Origin: Aquabacterium sp.
Lineage (GTDB): Bacteria; Pseudomonadota; Gammaproteobacteria; Burkholderiales; Burkholderiaceae_C
Assembly (NCBI GenBank): GCA_017994835.1
Contig: JAGOKC010000003.1
Location: 1 to 64,000, forward strand
DNA length: 64,000 nt
Reading direction: 5' to 3'
The notes below the pieces were generated by a model. It worked only from the letters and a program-made list of their open reading frames with translations. It searched no databases and was not told the origin of the DNA. This document shows, one piece after another, positions 55,596 to 64,000 of the stretch. Position 1 is the stretch's first letter; the number at the start of each line of letters is the position of its first letter. A program made the translations under genes and the position numbers.

Positions 55596-55637
55596 AGTCC
55601 CGATATGCGTCAAACAGGCCGAAAAAACGACGCCCCA

Positions 55638-55667
55638 TTTACAACCACAATTGAAACATGCTATAGT
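55638..55667 (+). promoter_or_regulatory. Promoter of the tRNA-Arg pair
   Basis: TTTACA (55638-55643), 18 bases, TATAGT (55662-55667), then ten bases to the first tRNA. It would drive both copies. Confidence 0.5.
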
Positions 55668-55677
55668 TGACCTCTCG

Positions 55678-55754
55678 GCGGCTGTAGCTCAGTTGGATAG
55701 AGTACTTGGCTACGAACCAAGGGGTCGTGGGTTCGAATCCTGCCAGCCGCACCA
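55678..55754 (+). tRNA. tRNA-Arg (anticodon ACG)
   Basis: A 77-base cloverleaf with acceptor GCGGCTG pairing to CAGCCGC, then encoded ACCA tail. The anticodon stem CTTGG/CCAAG encloses CTACGAA, giving anticodon ACG (inosine at position 34 expected), reading CGU, CGC and CGA. GTTCGAATC is the T loop. An identical copy follows 35 bases later. Confidence 0.97.
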
Positions 55755-55789
55755 ACATCGCAAGACAAGGTGAGCCGAGAACATTTTCA

Positions 55790-55866
55790 GCGGCTGTAGC
55801 TCAGTTGGATAGAGTACTTGGCTACGAACCAAGGGGTCGTGGGTTCGAATCCTGCCAGCCGCACCA
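55790..55866 (+). tRNA. tRNA-Arg (anticodon ACG), identical second copy
   Basis: All 77 bases match the preceding tRNA; the flanks differ. It lies 35 bases after the first and likely comes from the same transcript. The hairpin beginning five bases past its end could terminate it. Confidence 0.97.
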
Positions 55867-55870
55867 GACA

Positions 55871-55898
55871 AAGCCCTCAAGCTCAGGCCTGAGGGCTT
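55871..55898. terminator. Bidirectional terminator between tRNA-Arg and the TVP38 gene
   Basis: AAGCCCTCA and TGAGGGCTT (nine bases) enclose a ten-base loop; TTTC follows on the plus strand and TTTGTC on the minus strand. The right arm overlaps the last codons of the TVP38-family gene. It separates two converging units. Confidence 0.75.
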
Positions 55899-56665
55899 TC
55901 GTCATTGTGGGCGTCCACCGGGTGCTCACCCTCCAGATCGCTCATCTGTTGTCGCATCCACCACAGCACCCCGGTCACCAGCAGCGCACCTGAAGCCAGC
56001 GCCAGCCAGCCAGCTGGCGTTGCCGTACGCACCGCCAGATGCACCTGGCGCATGAACAACGAAATCAAGACCGTGCCGGGCAACAAACCCAAAGTGGTGC
56101 CCAGAACGTAGTCACGCAAGCGAACCCGCAAAGCGCCTGCACCCAGATTCACCACCACAAAAGGTACAACGGGCACCGCCCTCAGCCACATGATCGCCCA
56201 CAGACTGCGCCGCTGCGCATTCAAGCGTGCCGAGATCTGATGCAAGCGCCCCTTCATCAAACGGTCCAGCAACTGCGGCCCTGTCAGGCGTCCGACACCA
56301 TAGGTGACCATCGCCCCCACCACCATGCCCACCAGGGCATAGGCCATTCCGGGCCAGGGGCCAAAAATCAACACCCCCAGGGTGATCAAGGCCAGCACAG
56401 GCATGGCCAGCAGCACAGCCACCACATAGGCGAGCAACACCCAAAGCGGCCCCAACGGCCAAGCCAGCACCTGATGCCCAAACTGTGCCAACACCACCGG
56501 ACTCAGCACCACACGCAAGGTCGGGTCGCGCCAAGCCAGCCACACCAGGCCCAGCAAGGCCAGGTACACCAGCAAGAGCGCCATACGCCCCCATGACCAA
56601 TGATGTTGCCCCACGTGCGTCCCTTCTGAACTCACCCCAATCCGAAGAACGCCAACGACTCTCAT
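55883..56665 (-). CDS. TVP38/TMEM64 (VTT-domain) membrane protein
   Basis: A 260-residue membrane protein. FGPWPGMAYALVGMVVGAMV and PVVPFVVVNLGAGALRVRLR match the VTT domain (TVP38/DedA-like). About six hydrophobic segments are seen. Family functions are poorly known, probably lipid scrambling or transport. A shorter start at 56584 (MALLLVYL) is possible, giving 233 residues; the longer one has no clear ribosome-binding site. The C-terminus overlaps a bidirectional terminator. Confidence 0.85.
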   Translation of the reverse strand: MRVVGVLRIGVSSEGTHVGQHHWSWGRMALLLVYLALLGLVWLAWRDPTLRVVLSPVVLAQFGHQVLAWPLGPLWVLLAYVVAVLLAMPVLALITLGVLIFGPWPGMAYALVGMVVGAMVTYGVGRLTGPQLLDRLMKGRLHQISARLNAQRRSLWAIMWLRAVPVVPFVVVNLGAGALRVRLRDYVLGTTLGLLPGTVLISLFMRQVHLAVRTATPAGWLALASGALLVTGVLWWMRQQMSDLEGEHPVDAHNDESPQA

Positions 56666-56681
56666 GGAGCGTCAGCGCAAC

Positions 56682-57341
56682 TCATTCCTGACTGGTTCTG
56701 GACTCCTGCACCCGCTGCCCCAACAGGTAACGCCCGACGCGCACCGCGATGGCATCCGCCGTCACAGGCGCGCACACCACTTCCACCGACCTGGGCACAC
56801 CACCCCGACGCAGCAACGCCTGTGGCGTCCAGTCGGTAAGCAGCAAAGTACGCATGCCAGCGACCGAGGCACTGCGCTCCAAAGTATGCAACATGGCCAT
56901 CCCATCCATGCCAGGCAGATCCAGGTTCGTGATCAACAGATCCGGTGCTTTCTGCCCAATCTGCAGCAAAGCCAGATAACCCGTCTCGGCAAAACGCAAC
57001 TTGACGGCGGCCCCATAAGGACTCATCGCCGTGACACAGGCTTCCTGCCAAGCCTCCTCATCCGACACCACCAACACATCCATCGACGGCAGCGACGCGT
57101 CAGTACTGGACGAACCTGATGACGCCACTGGCCTCGATTCGCCTCCCAAGCCCGTGCTCAGCGCCAAAGCTTCCACCGCGTTGTACGGTATGCGCCGGTG
57201 CCCCCCCGGCGTGCGGGCGGCAGGCAAGATGTTGGCCTCCACCCACAACTGCACCGTCCTGAGGGACACCCCCAGCCGCAGCGCCGCCTCTCGTGTCGTC
57301 AACATGCGAGCCCCTGGGCCCAACGGTATCACCTCAGACAT
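56682..57341 (-). CDS. MerR/excisionase-type HTH fused to a degenerate response-regulator receiver
   Basis: A 219-residue protein. Residues 13-50 hold an excisionase-like HTH: TTREAALRLGVSLRTVQLW and TPGGHRRIP. After a Ser-rich linker, residues 87-207 form a receiver domain. The acidic pocket is Asp94 and Glu95, but the phosphoacceptor is Asn139 (LLITNLDLPGMDG, codon AAC at 56927-56925) and the conserved lysine of the KP motif is Ala191. Thr169 is kept. So phosphorylation is unlikely and the receiver probably works as a phosphate-independent switch or dimer interface. Function is unknown. Confidence 0.85.
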   Translation of the reverse strand: MSEVIPLGPGARMLTTREAALRLGVSLRTVQLWVEANILPAARTPGGHRRIPYNAVEALALSTGLGGESRPVASSGSSSTDASLPSMDVLVVSDEEAWQEACVTAMSPYGAAVKLRFAETGYLALLQIGQKAPDLLITNLDLPGMDGMAMLHTLERSASVAGMRTLLLTDWTPQALLRRGGVPRSVEVVCAPVTADAIAVRVGRYLLGQRVQESRTSQE

Positions 57342-57527
57342 GCTTGCCCTTCCTGACGCGAACCCAGCCACCTCACACGGCCATGCGCAGGGCCGAGGAT
57401 TTTCACTTTTGCCACATTGTGGCCATGAAGCGGGAACGCCACCGTACAAAGACCGCACCAACGTGAAGTAGTGGCACTTTTGCCCTGTCTCTGTTGCAGA
57501 CCGCTGGCTTTCGGCACAATCGTGCCC

Positions 57528-58091
57528 ATGAGCAAAGCCTTCACCAAGGAAACCGACAGCGACGAAGACGACGACCTGTTGCTGCCGCCCCTGCCATCGG
57601 GCACCAAAAACTACATCACCCCACAGGGCTACCAGCGCCTGCGCATCGAACTGCTACACCTGATTGACAGTGAGCGTCCGAAGATTGTCGACATCGTGCA
57701 CTGGGCCGCCTCCAATGGTGACCGCTCCGAGAACGGCGACTACATCTACGGCAAAAAGCGCCTGCGCGAAATCGACCGCCGCATCCGATTCCTGACCAAA
57801 CGGCTCGACATCGCCGAGGTGGCCAACCCCAGCTTGCACCACGGCAACGATCAGGTGTTCTTCGGTGCCACCGTGACCTACGAAAACCAGGCCGGGGTGA
57901 CACGCACCATCACCATCAAAGGCATTGACGAGGTGGACAGCCTGAGCGGCGAAGTGAGCTGGGTTTCACCCATTGCACGCGCCTTGCTCAAAGCGCGCCT
58001 GGGTGACGAGGTGCAGTTGATGACCCCAGGGGGTCTGGAACGACTCGAAATCATCGCGGTTCAGTACCCCGCACCCGAAACCGCGCACTGA
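57528..58091 (+). CDS. greB: Transcript cleavage factor GreB
   Basis: A 187-residue elongation factor that rescues backtracked RNA polymerase. YITPQGYQRLRIELLHL starts the coiled coil and NGDRSENGDYIYGKKRLREI holds the two acidic tip residues. The C-terminal FKBP-like domain follows. About 25 extra N-terminal residues, acidic (DSDEDDDLLLPPLP), precede the canonical start, longer than E. coli GreB. The ATG at 57528 is preferred to an upstream start in the same frame. Confidence 0.93.
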   Translation: MSKAFTKETDSDEDDDLLLPPLPSGTKNYITPQGYQRLRIELLHLIDSERPKIVDIVHWAASNGDRSENGDYIYGKKRLREIDRRIRFLTKRLDIAEVANPSLHHGNDQVFFGATVTYENQAGVTRTITIKGIDEVDSLSGEVSWVSPIARALLKARLGDEVQLMTPGGLERLEIIAVQYPAPETAH

Positions 58092-58093
58092 TC

Positions 58094-60289
58094 TCAGGCA
58101 CGCTCCGCGTTGAGCACCACCGGGCAGCGTTTCAAGGAACGGATCACTTCGGCCAAATGGTCGGTATCGCGCACCTCCAGCGTCAACTTCAACTCGGCGG
58201 TTTCGCCCAGCCGCTCGTTGCCCATTTCGATGTGCGTGATGTCGGTTTCGGCATGGCTGATGGCACCGGCGACTTGCGCCAGCACCCCTTTGCCATTGGC
58301 CACTAACACCTTGAGCACGGTCTCGAACATGCGCGTGGGCTCGTCCGACCAGTTCACCTCGATCCAGCGCTCGCCATCACGCTCAAACAGTCGGCGTCCC
58401 ACCGCGCAAGTCTGCGTGTGCACCACCAGGCCCTCGCCACGCCCCAGATAACCCTTGATGCTGTCGCCCGGCACTGGGCAACAACACGGAGCCAGTTGCA
58501 CCGTCGCACCCTCACTGCCATCAATGACCACCGAACTGTGCGTTGGCACCTCATCGGCAAAACGCCCCAGGGTCAGCGTCAAGGCATCCGGACGCTGCCC
58601 CGACTCGGCCATCAGATGCGCCAACCGCTTGGCCGCCATGCTCGCCACCTTGCGACCCAGGCCAATGTCCATCAACAGCTCATCACGACTGCGATTGCCT
58701 CCCAGACGGATGGCCTCCTGCCACAAGGCACCGGCAGCACCTTCACTGGTCTCGTCACCCGATGGCAACTTGAGACCCTCCGCGCGCAAAGCCTGCGTCA
58801 ACAATTTGACGCCCAAGGCCAGAGACTCCTCCGCCTCCATGTTTTTCAAGTAAGCGCGAATCTTGGAGCGCGCGCGACCCGTGCGCACAAAAGTCAACCA
58901 CCCAGGGTTGGGCTTGGCACCGGCCGCCGTGACAATCTCGACCACGTCTCCGCTGCGCAGTTCGGTACGCAGCGCCACCGGTTCGCCATTGACCTTGGCC
59001 GACGCGCACTTGTCGCCCACCCCCGAGTGAATGGCATAGGCAAAGTCCACCGGCGTCGCCCCCTTGGGCAGGGCCACGATGCGCGACTTGGGCGTCAGCA
59101 CATACACCGACTCAGGGAACAGATCGATCTTCAGATGTTCCAGAAACTCGGCCGAATCACGCGTCTCGTGCTGGATGTCGATCAGCGACTGCAACCAAAC
59201 GGCCGCCTGCTGGGGACTGGCATCACCGGCATCCGCCTGCTCCTTGTACATCCAGTGGGCCGCAATCCCCTTCTCGGCCACATCGTGCATCATCTGCGAC
59301 CTCAGCTGAAACTCGACCGCCGTGCCCACCGGGTTCACCAGCGTGGTGTGCAGCGACTGGTAGCCGTTCGGTTTGGGGATGGCGATGTAGTCTTTGAAGC
59401 GCCCCGGCAGCGGCTTGTAGAGCTGATGCAGCACACCCAGAGCCCGGTAGCAGTCCAGCAGCTCGTGCGTGACGATGCGAAAGCCGAAAATGTCACTGAC
59501 CTGCGCGAAGCTCAGGCCCTTTTCGATCATCTTGTTGTAGATCGAGAAAATCGTCTTCTCCCGACCATAGACCTCGATCTCCATCCCGGCTGCCTTGAAG
59601 GCCTCCTGGACCTCATGCTGGATACGATCGACCAGGTTGCGGCGGTTGCCGCGCGTGCGTTTGACCGCTTTCGCCAGCACAGCATGGCGCCACGGGTTGA
59701 TGTACTGGAAGGACAGTTCCTGCAGCTCGCGGTAGGTCTGGTTCAGCCCCAGACGGTGGGCGATCGGCACATAAATGTCCAGCGTCTCGCGGGCGATGCG
59801 GGCGCGCTTGTGGGCCACCATCGCATCCATCGTGCGCATGTTGTGCAGGCGGTCGGCCAGTTTGATCAGGATGACGCGCACATCGCGCGCCATCGCCAGC
59901 AGCATCTTGCGGAAGGACTCGGCCTGCGAGTCTTCCTTGGTCGAGAAGTGCAGTTTGTCGAGCTTGGTCAGGCCATCGACGATCTCGGCCGTGGGTGCCC
60001 CGAAGCGCTCGATCAGCTCGATCTTGGTGACGCCACAATCCTCCATGGCGTCGTGCATGAGCGCCGCCATGATGGCCTGCGCATCGAGCTTCATGTCTGC
60101 ACACAGCCCCGCCACCGCAATCGGATGCGTGATGTAGGGCTCACCACTGGCGCGAAACTGCCCCAGATGCGCCTCGTCAGCGAAGCGGTAGGCGTCGCGC
60201 ACGCGGCGGATGTCCGCCTCGTCGAGGTAATCGAGCTTGTGGGTCAGGGCCGCGAAAGAAGCAGCGGCTGCGTCGGTGGCCAGGGTCAT
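58094..60289 (-). CDS. spoT: Bifunctional (p)ppGpp synthetase/hydrolase SpoT
   Basis: A 731-residue stringent-response enzyme. The hydrolase HD domain is intact (PYITHPIAVAG, ALMHDAMEDCG). The synthetase core includes YGREKTIFSIYNKMIEKGL and DIFGFRIV. The TGS domain (VYVLTPKSRIVALPKGATPV) and the C-terminal ACT region follow. Both activities are expected from the intact motifs. It is separated from rpoZ by a terminator, although the two are often operonic. greB converges, with two bases between stops. Confidence 0.97.
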   Translation of the reverse strand: MTLATDAAAASFAALTHKLDYLDEADIRRVRDAYRFADEAHLGQFRASGEPYITHPIAVAGLCADMKLDAQAIMAALMHDAMEDCGVTKIELIERFGAPTAEIVDGLTKLDKLHFSTKEDSQAESFRKMLLAMARDVRVILIKLADRLHNMRTMDAMVAHKRARIARETLDIYVPIAHRLGLNQTYRELQELSFQYINPWRHAVLAKAVKRTRGNRRNLVDRIQHEVQEAFKAAGMEIEVYGREKTIFSIYNKMIEKGLSFAQVSDIFGFRIVTHELLDCYRALGVLHQLYKPLPGRFKDYIAIPKPNGYQSLHTTLVNPVGTAVEFQLRSQMMHDVAEKGIAAHWMYKEQADAGDASPQQAAVWLQSLIDIQHETRDSAEFLEHLKIDLFPESVYVLTPKSRIVALPKGATPVDFAYAIHSGVGDKCASAKVNGEPVALRTELRSGDVVEIVTAAGAKPNPGWLTFVRTGRARSKIRAYLKNMEAEESLALGVKLLTQALRAEGLKLPSGDETSEGAAGALWQEAIRLGGNRSRDELLMDIGLGRKVASMAAKRLAHLMAESGQRPDALTLTLGRFADEVPTHSSVVIDGSEGATVQLAPCCCPVPGDSIKGYLGRGEGLVVHTQTCAVGRRLFERDGERWIEVNWSDEPTRMFETVLKVLVANGKGVLAQVAGAISHAETDITHIEMGNERLGETAELKLTLEVRDTDHLAEVIRSLKRCPVVLNAERA

Positions 60290-60350
60290 CCTCGGACTTT
60301 AGCGCGGATACGGGCACCCTTAGACGGGCAATGTTGATCGGACAAATAGA

Positions 60351-60377
60351 AAAAGGCCCGCTTGCGCCAGGCCTTTT
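60351..60377 (-). terminator. Intrinsic terminator between rpoZ and spoT
   Basis: AAAAGGCC and GGCCTTTT (eight bases) enclose an 11-base loop. On the minus strand TTTTTCTATTTG follows. It should end most gmk-rpoZ transcription before spoT. Confidence 0.75.
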
Positions 60378-60424
60378 CAAGTGCACAGACCCTGACGGCA
60401 GCGCCAGGGTCGGTCAGCGTGCGA

Positions 60425-60628
60425 TCAGGTCGGCACCTTGCGCAGCATTTCGATGCCAACTTGGCCGGCGGCGATCTCGCGCAGCGCGGTCACGCTGGGC
60501 TTGTTGCGCGACTCGATCTTGGGGGTGTGACCCTGGCTCAGCATGCGGGCACGGTAGGTTGCGCACAGCACCAACTGGAAGCGGTTCGGGATCTTTTGCA
60601 GGCAATCTTCAACGGTGATGCGGGCCAT
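60425..60628 (-). CDS. rpoZ: RNA polymerase omega subunit
   Basis: A 67-residue subunit. [20 protein letters not shown] and [17 protein letters not shown] are the family signature. It is shorter than the 91 residues of E. coli, a normal size for betaproteobacteria. It promotes RNA polymerase assembly. It lies 30 bases past gmk on the same strand, with a terminator before spoT. Confidence 0.97.
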   Translation of the reverse strand: MARITVEDCLQKIPNRFQLVLCATYRARMLSQGHTPKIESRNKPSVTALREIAAGQVGIEMLRKVPT

Positions 60629-60658
60629 GTGGGTGCTCCGGTAATGTCTGAATCAGAC

Positions 60659-61327
60659 TCAAATCAGATTGAGCGCGCGAAACACATTGGGCTTGTTCCG
60701 ACGCTGAGCCGAGTATTTTAACCGCTGCGCGTGAACAATCGACTTCAAATCGAACAAAGCCGATTCAAACAAAGAATTGATCACCACAAAGTCAAAGTGC
60801 TGGGCCTGCGCCACCTCAATGCGGGCATTGGCCATGCGGGTTTCGATCACCTCGGGGGTGTCCTCGCCGCGTCGATTCAGGCGCTGCAGCAACTCCTCGT
60901 AACTCGGCGGCATGATGAAGATCAGGATGGCGTTGGGAAAGATGCGCTTGATCTGCAGGGCACCCTGCCAGTCGATCTCCAGCACGATGTCCTCACCACG
61001 CTGGATGCGGTCTTCGATGGCCTTGCGTGAGGTGCCGTAGCAGTTGCCATGCACCTCGGCATGCTCGAAAAACTCACCCCGACCGACCATGGCCAGGAAG
61101 TCGTCCTTCGAGGTGAACAGGTACTCGCGGCCATGCTGCTCCTGCCCGCGCGGCGCGCGGGTGGTGTGCGAGACCGACACCTGCAGGCGCGAATCAACCT
61201 CCAGCAAGGCATTGACCAAGCTCGATTTGCCCGTGCCGCTGGGAGCGGAGACCACGAAAAGATTGCCCGGATAGTCCGCTGCAACAGCACCGGAGGGGAC
61301 AGCGATGGAAGGATGATCTTTTGTCAT
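60659..61327 (-). CDS. gmk: Guanylate kinase
   Basis: A 222-residue kinase converting GMP to GDP. P-loop [16 protein letters not shown] at residues 28-43 and [17 protein letters not shown] are standard. The tail [19 protein letters not shown] is basic. The ATG overlaps the yicC stop (ATGA). Confidence 0.97.
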   Translation of the reverse strand: MTKDHPSIAVPSGAVAADYPGNLFVVSAPSGTGKSSLVNALLEVDSRLQVSVSHTTRAPRGQEQHGREYLFTSKDDFLAMVGRGEFFEHAEVHGNCYGTSRKAIEDRIQRGEDIVLEIDWQGALQIKRIFPNAILIFIMPPSYEELLQRLNRRGEDTPEVIETRMANARIEVAQAQHFDFVVINSLFESALFDLKSIVHAQRLKYSAQRRNKPNVFRALNLI

Positions 61328-62262
61328 TCGATGTTCTGCACTTGTTCACGCATTTGCTCGATGAGCACCTTCATGTCCACCGAAATCTGGGTCAATTCCA
61401 GCGCTGCCGCCTTCGAACCCAGGGTATTGGCTTCACGGTGTAACTCCTGAATCAGAAAATCCAGTCGCTTGCCCACCTCACCGCCCTTTTTCAACAGGCG
61501 ACCAATTTCATCCAGATGTGCCTGAAGGCGCTGCACCTCTTCGTCCACGTCAATGCGCAAAGCATACGCTGCCGCCTCGCTCAAGGCACGCTCCTGAGCC
61601 GCCTCGGGGGTGACGGCCCCGCCCACCGCCTGCAGCGCATCCTGGTATTTTTGAACAAACCGCTCTTGCTGCCGCTGCACCGCCTGTGGCACCAGCGGCA
61701 CCGCCTGTGCGGCCAGGGTCTTGAGGCTCTTGAGCTTGTCCTGCAACACCAGCACCAGGCGAGCACCCTCACGCTCACGCGCTTCCTTCAAGGCCTCGAC
61801 ACACTGCCGCGCGGCCTCCAGTGCGGCCTCCTCCAGGCGCACGGACGGCGCAGCAGCACGGCACCAGGTCAACACCTCGTTGACCGACAGCGGCGCAGCC
61901 TTGGGCAACCAGTTCTGCACCGTGCCCTCCAGGCGAGCCAGCGTGTGCAACTGATCTGTCTGGGGTTGCGGCCAACCAGAGTCGGCGGCGCGCTGCGGCT
62001 GCAGGCGAAACTCGACCTTGCCGCGCTTGAAGTTCGCTGTCAGCAACTCCCGCAAGGCAGGCTCCAGAGCGCGAAACTCGTCAGCCAGTTTGAAACTCAG
62101 GTCAAGGAAACGGCTGTTGACCGAACGCAGTTCGGCCCCCACAGCCCCAGAGGCGGTTTTGCGTGACGCAATTGGCGCGTCAAGCTCATCGGTGTTTTCA
62201 CTGACGTGGTCGGGAGCCGACGACACCGCACTTGCGAAGCCGGTCATGGAGTAGACTGACAT
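61324..62262 (-). CDS. yicC: YicC-family endoribonuclease-like protein
   Basis: A 312-residue protein starting [12 protein letters not shown], the family's typical N-terminus. Family blocks [22 protein letters not shown] and [17 protein letters not shown] are all present. E. coli YicC was reported as an endoribonuclease. About 25 extra residues lie after the start ([20 protein letters not shown]). The gmk start overlaps its stop, and the gene is divergent from the kinase gene, with 29 bases between the starts. Confidence 0.93.
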   Translation of the reverse strand: MSVYSMTGFASAVSSAPDHVSENTDELDAPIASRKTASGAVGAELRSVNSRFLDLSFKLADEFRALEPALRELLTANFKRGKVEFRLQPQRAADSGWPQPQTDQLHTLARLEGTVQNWLPKAAPLSVNEVLTWCRAAAPSVRLEEAALEAARQCVEALKEAREREGARLVLVLQDKLKSLKTLAAQAVPLVPQAVQRQQERFVQKYQDALQAVGGAVTPEAAQERALSEAAAYALRIDVDEEVQRLQAHLDEIGRLLKKGGEVGKRLDFLIQELHREANTLGSKAAALELTQISVDMKVLIEQMREQVQNIE

Positions 62263-62291
62263 GGTTACTTGACACCAGACAAAACTCAATT

Positions 62292-63260
62292 ATGTCAAAG
62301 TCGAAACCCGCCCCGTTGCCACCGGGCACCGTTGTGGGCGGCTACCAGATTGTCAAGAAGCTCGCAGCGGGCGGTTTTGGCGTGGTTTACCTCGCTGAAG
62401 ACCCGGACAAACGACTGGTCGCGCTCAAGGAATACCTGCCCGCTTCGCTGGCAGAGCGCTCGGCTGGCGAACTCATTCCGCGTGTCAAGCCCGACAAGCA
62501 ACCCCTCTACCGACTGGGGTTGAAAAGTTTTTTTGAAGAAGGCCGCTCACTGGCCCAGATCGCCCACCCCAGCGTGGTGTCGGTCTACAACTTCTTCCGC
62601 GAAAACGAAACCGTTTACATGGTGATGAACTATCTGCAGGGCGACACCCTGCAGGACTTCATCGTCACGGCACGCGAACTCAAGCGCGACAAGGTGTTCC
62701 GCGAATCCACCATCCGCTCCTTGTTCGACGAGATCCTGCGCGGCTTGCGCATCGTCCACCAGTACAAGATGCTGCACCTGGACATCAAGCCCGCCAACAT
62801 CTTCATCACCAACGAAAACAAGGCGGTGCTGCTCGATTTCGGTGCCGCCCGCGAAGTGCTCTCCAAAGAGGGCAGCTTCATCCGCCCGATGTACACGCCC
62901 GGCTTTGCCGCGCCCGAAATGTACCGCCGCGATGGCTCGCTCGGCCCCTGGACCGACATCTACGCCATCGGTGCGTGCATCTACGCCTGCATGCAGGGCT
63001 ACCCGCCCAACGATGCCCCGCAGCGCATTGAAAAAGACCGCCTGGGCCTGTCGCTGTCCCGGCTGCGCAATGTCTATTCCGACAACCTCATTGAGGTGAC
63101 CGAGTGGTGCATGTCGCTCGACCCGTTGGCGCGGCCGCAAAGCGTCTTCGCCCTGCAAAAAGAATTGGCGCGCGAAACCGAGCGTCGCTATTCCAAACTC
63201 ACCTTTGCAGAGCGCGTCAAGCTGCAACTTGAAAACCTGAAAACCGGTGCCAAAACATGA
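62292..63260 (+). CDS. Eukaryotic-type Ser/Thr protein kinase
   Basis: A 322-residue kinase. The Gly-rich loop LAAGGFGVVYLAE is at 24-36, Lys46 is in VALKEY, the catalytic loop HLDIKPANIF has Asp164, and LDFGAAR holds the DFG at 182-184. A YTPGFAAPEMY (APE) motif follows. The set is complete, so activity is expected. The C-terminus is short and lacks a transmembrane helix, hence cytoplasmic. A PP2C phosphatase starts by overlapping its stop (ATGA). Substrates are unknown. Confidence 0.95.
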   Translation: MSKSKPAPLPPGTVVGGYQIVKKLAAGGFGVVYLAEDPDKRLVALKEYLPASLAERSAGELIPRVKPDKQPLYRLGLKSFFEEGRSLAQIAHPSVVSVYNFFRENETVYMVMNYLQGDTLQDFIVTARELKRDKVFRESTIRSLFDEILRGLRIVHQYKMLHLDIKPANIFITNENKAVLLDFGAAREVLSKEGSFIRPMYTPGFAAPEMYRRDGSLGPWTDIYAIGACIYACMQGYPPNDAPQRIEKDRLGLSLSRLRNVYSDNLIEVTEWCMSLDPLARPQSVFALQKELARETERRYSKLTFAERVKLQLENLKTGAKT

Positions 63261-64000
63261 GGTTCTCCGTCTACCAGATCAGCCGCAAAGGTGGCCGCGA
63301 GAAAAACGAAGACCGCATGGGCTATTGCTACACGCGCGATTCGGGGCTGTTCGCCCTCGCTGACGGCATGGGCGGGCACCCTGAAGGCGAAGTGGCCTCG
63401 CAACTGGCCCTGCAGACCATGGCCGCCATGTTCCAGCGCGACGCCAAGCCCGTGCTGGACGACCCCTTGCGCTTTCTGCAGGAAGCCATCATGGCGGGGC
63501 ACCACCAGTTGCTGCGCTATGCCAGTGAGAAAGGCCTGATCGACAACCCGCGCACCACTCTCATCGCCTGCATCCTGCAAGGCAATATGGCGTACTGGGC
63601 ACACTGTGGTGACTCCCGCCTGTATTTCGTGCGCGGTAAAAAGCTGATCGCCCGCACGCGTGACCACTCTTATTCCGAACTGCAGCAAACCCTGGGCCAC
63701 GCCGGCCTGCCCAACGATCGCTTCAACCGCAACGTGCTGTTCACCTGCCTGGGCAGCCCTGGCAAGCCTGTTGTGGACACCTCTGGCCCCCTGCTTCTTC
63801 AAGAGGGTGATCGCATCCTGTTGTGCTCGGATGGCCTGTGGGGCACGGTTGAAGACGACGTCATCACCGACAACCTGGCATCCAGCCCCATCGCCGAAGC
63901 CGTCCCTGAACTCGTTGAGGTGGCGCTGCGCAACGGCGGAGCCAAGTGTGACAACGTCACCATCATCGCCATGGAGTGGGAGTCCGCCAGCGACGAAGAC
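63257..64000 (+). CDS. PP2C-type Ser/Thr phosphatase, C-terminal end cut by window
   Basis: The visible 248 codons begin MRFSVYQISRKGGREKNEDR. NEDR, FALADGMGGH (Asp36), AHCGDSRLYF and LCSDGLWGTV are the PP2C metal motifs in order. The frame runs open to the right edge and ends in KCDNVTIIAMEW, so most or all of the catalytic domain is present. Paired and overlapping with the kinase by four bases, it should reverse the kinase's phosphorylation. Confidence 0.93.
   Translation, partial: MRFSVYQISRKGGREKNEDRMGYCYTRDSGLFALADGMGGHPEGEVASQLALQTMAAMFQRDAKPVLDDPLRFLQEAIMAGHHQLLRYASEKGLIDNPRTTLIACILQGNMAYWAHCGDSRLYFVRGKKLIARTRDHSYSELQQTLGHAGLPNDRFNRNVLFTCLGSPGKPVVDTSGPLLLQEGDRILLCSDGLWGTVEDDVITDNLASSPIAEAVPELVEVALRNGGAKCDNVTIIAMEWESASDED

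Noticed and set aside
55678..55866. An attachment site or integration at the tandem tRNAs
   Set aside because: No integrase, no phage genes and no partial tRNA copy lie nearby; both tRNAs are complete.
58418..60337. A plus-strand open frame of 639 codons over spoT
   Set aside because: It is antisense to an intact spoT with all catalytic motifs; no start signal or family motif is seen.
1..64000. CRISPR array, insertion sequence or prophage
   Set aside because: No regularly spaced repeats, transposase, integrase or phage structural gene was seen in the window.

Overview
The window is a GC-rich, densely packed chromosomal segment of a betaproteobacterium, most likely Burkholderiales and probably near Comamonadaceae. 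This is inferred from protein character, the rpsP-rimM-trmD-rplS, hemC-hemD-hemX-hemY and gmk-rpoZ-spoT neighbourhoods, and single-polar-type flagellar genes. No taxonomic search was possible. Both ends cut genes: a class V aminotransferase at the left and a PP2C phosphatase at the right.

Layout. Positions 1-9855 hold housekeeping genes, mostly on the minus strand: lspA, ileS, ribF, rsuA, a retropepsin-like protease, yajQ, ppnP and argG, with murB on the plus strand. ArgG carries unusual Lys/Ala/Pro-rich tails at both ends. Positions 9975-10519 are a scar where the 3' end of a PA0069-type radical SAM gene meets the end of another gene in opposite orientation. Positions 10523-30272 carry dnaE, a TetR/esterase divergent pair with a doubled operator, a hydrolase lacking its nucleophile, rlmJ, a pirin/LysR divergent pair, gluQ, orn, an M48 protease, rsgA, a CobD-like membrane protein, a CoA-type Nudix hydrolase, the ribosomal rpsP-rimM-trmD-rplS cluster, a PurM-like protein and a dienelactone hydrolase. 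The 4.5S RNA (ffs), aroB and dgt follow.

Positions 32928-45684 form a surface-glycan or flagellin-modification island of nine genes: methyltransferase, ATP-grasp ligase, Gfo/Idh oxidoreductase, a GT2-radical SAM fusion, a methyltransferase-glycosyltransferase fusion, GT2, a DegT-type sugar aminotransferase, a glycosyltransferase-methyltransferase fusion, and a TPR/O-GlcNAc-transferase-like protein. It abuts two flagellin genes, fliD, fliS, fliT and a YcgR-type flagellar brake. Sigma-28-like promoters precede the first flagellin (two in tandem) and fliD. The simplest reading is that the island builds an unusual modified amino sugar and the OGT-like enzyme puts it on flagellin. The GT2-radical SAM fusion is the most novel component.

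Positions 51370-55595 are the heme genes hemC-hemD-hemX-hemY, followed by two identical tRNA-Arg(ACG) genes, a TVP38/VTT membrane protein, an HTH plus pseudo-receiver regulator, greB, spoT, rpoZ, gmk, yicC, and a Ser/Thr kinase-phosphatase pair running off the right end.
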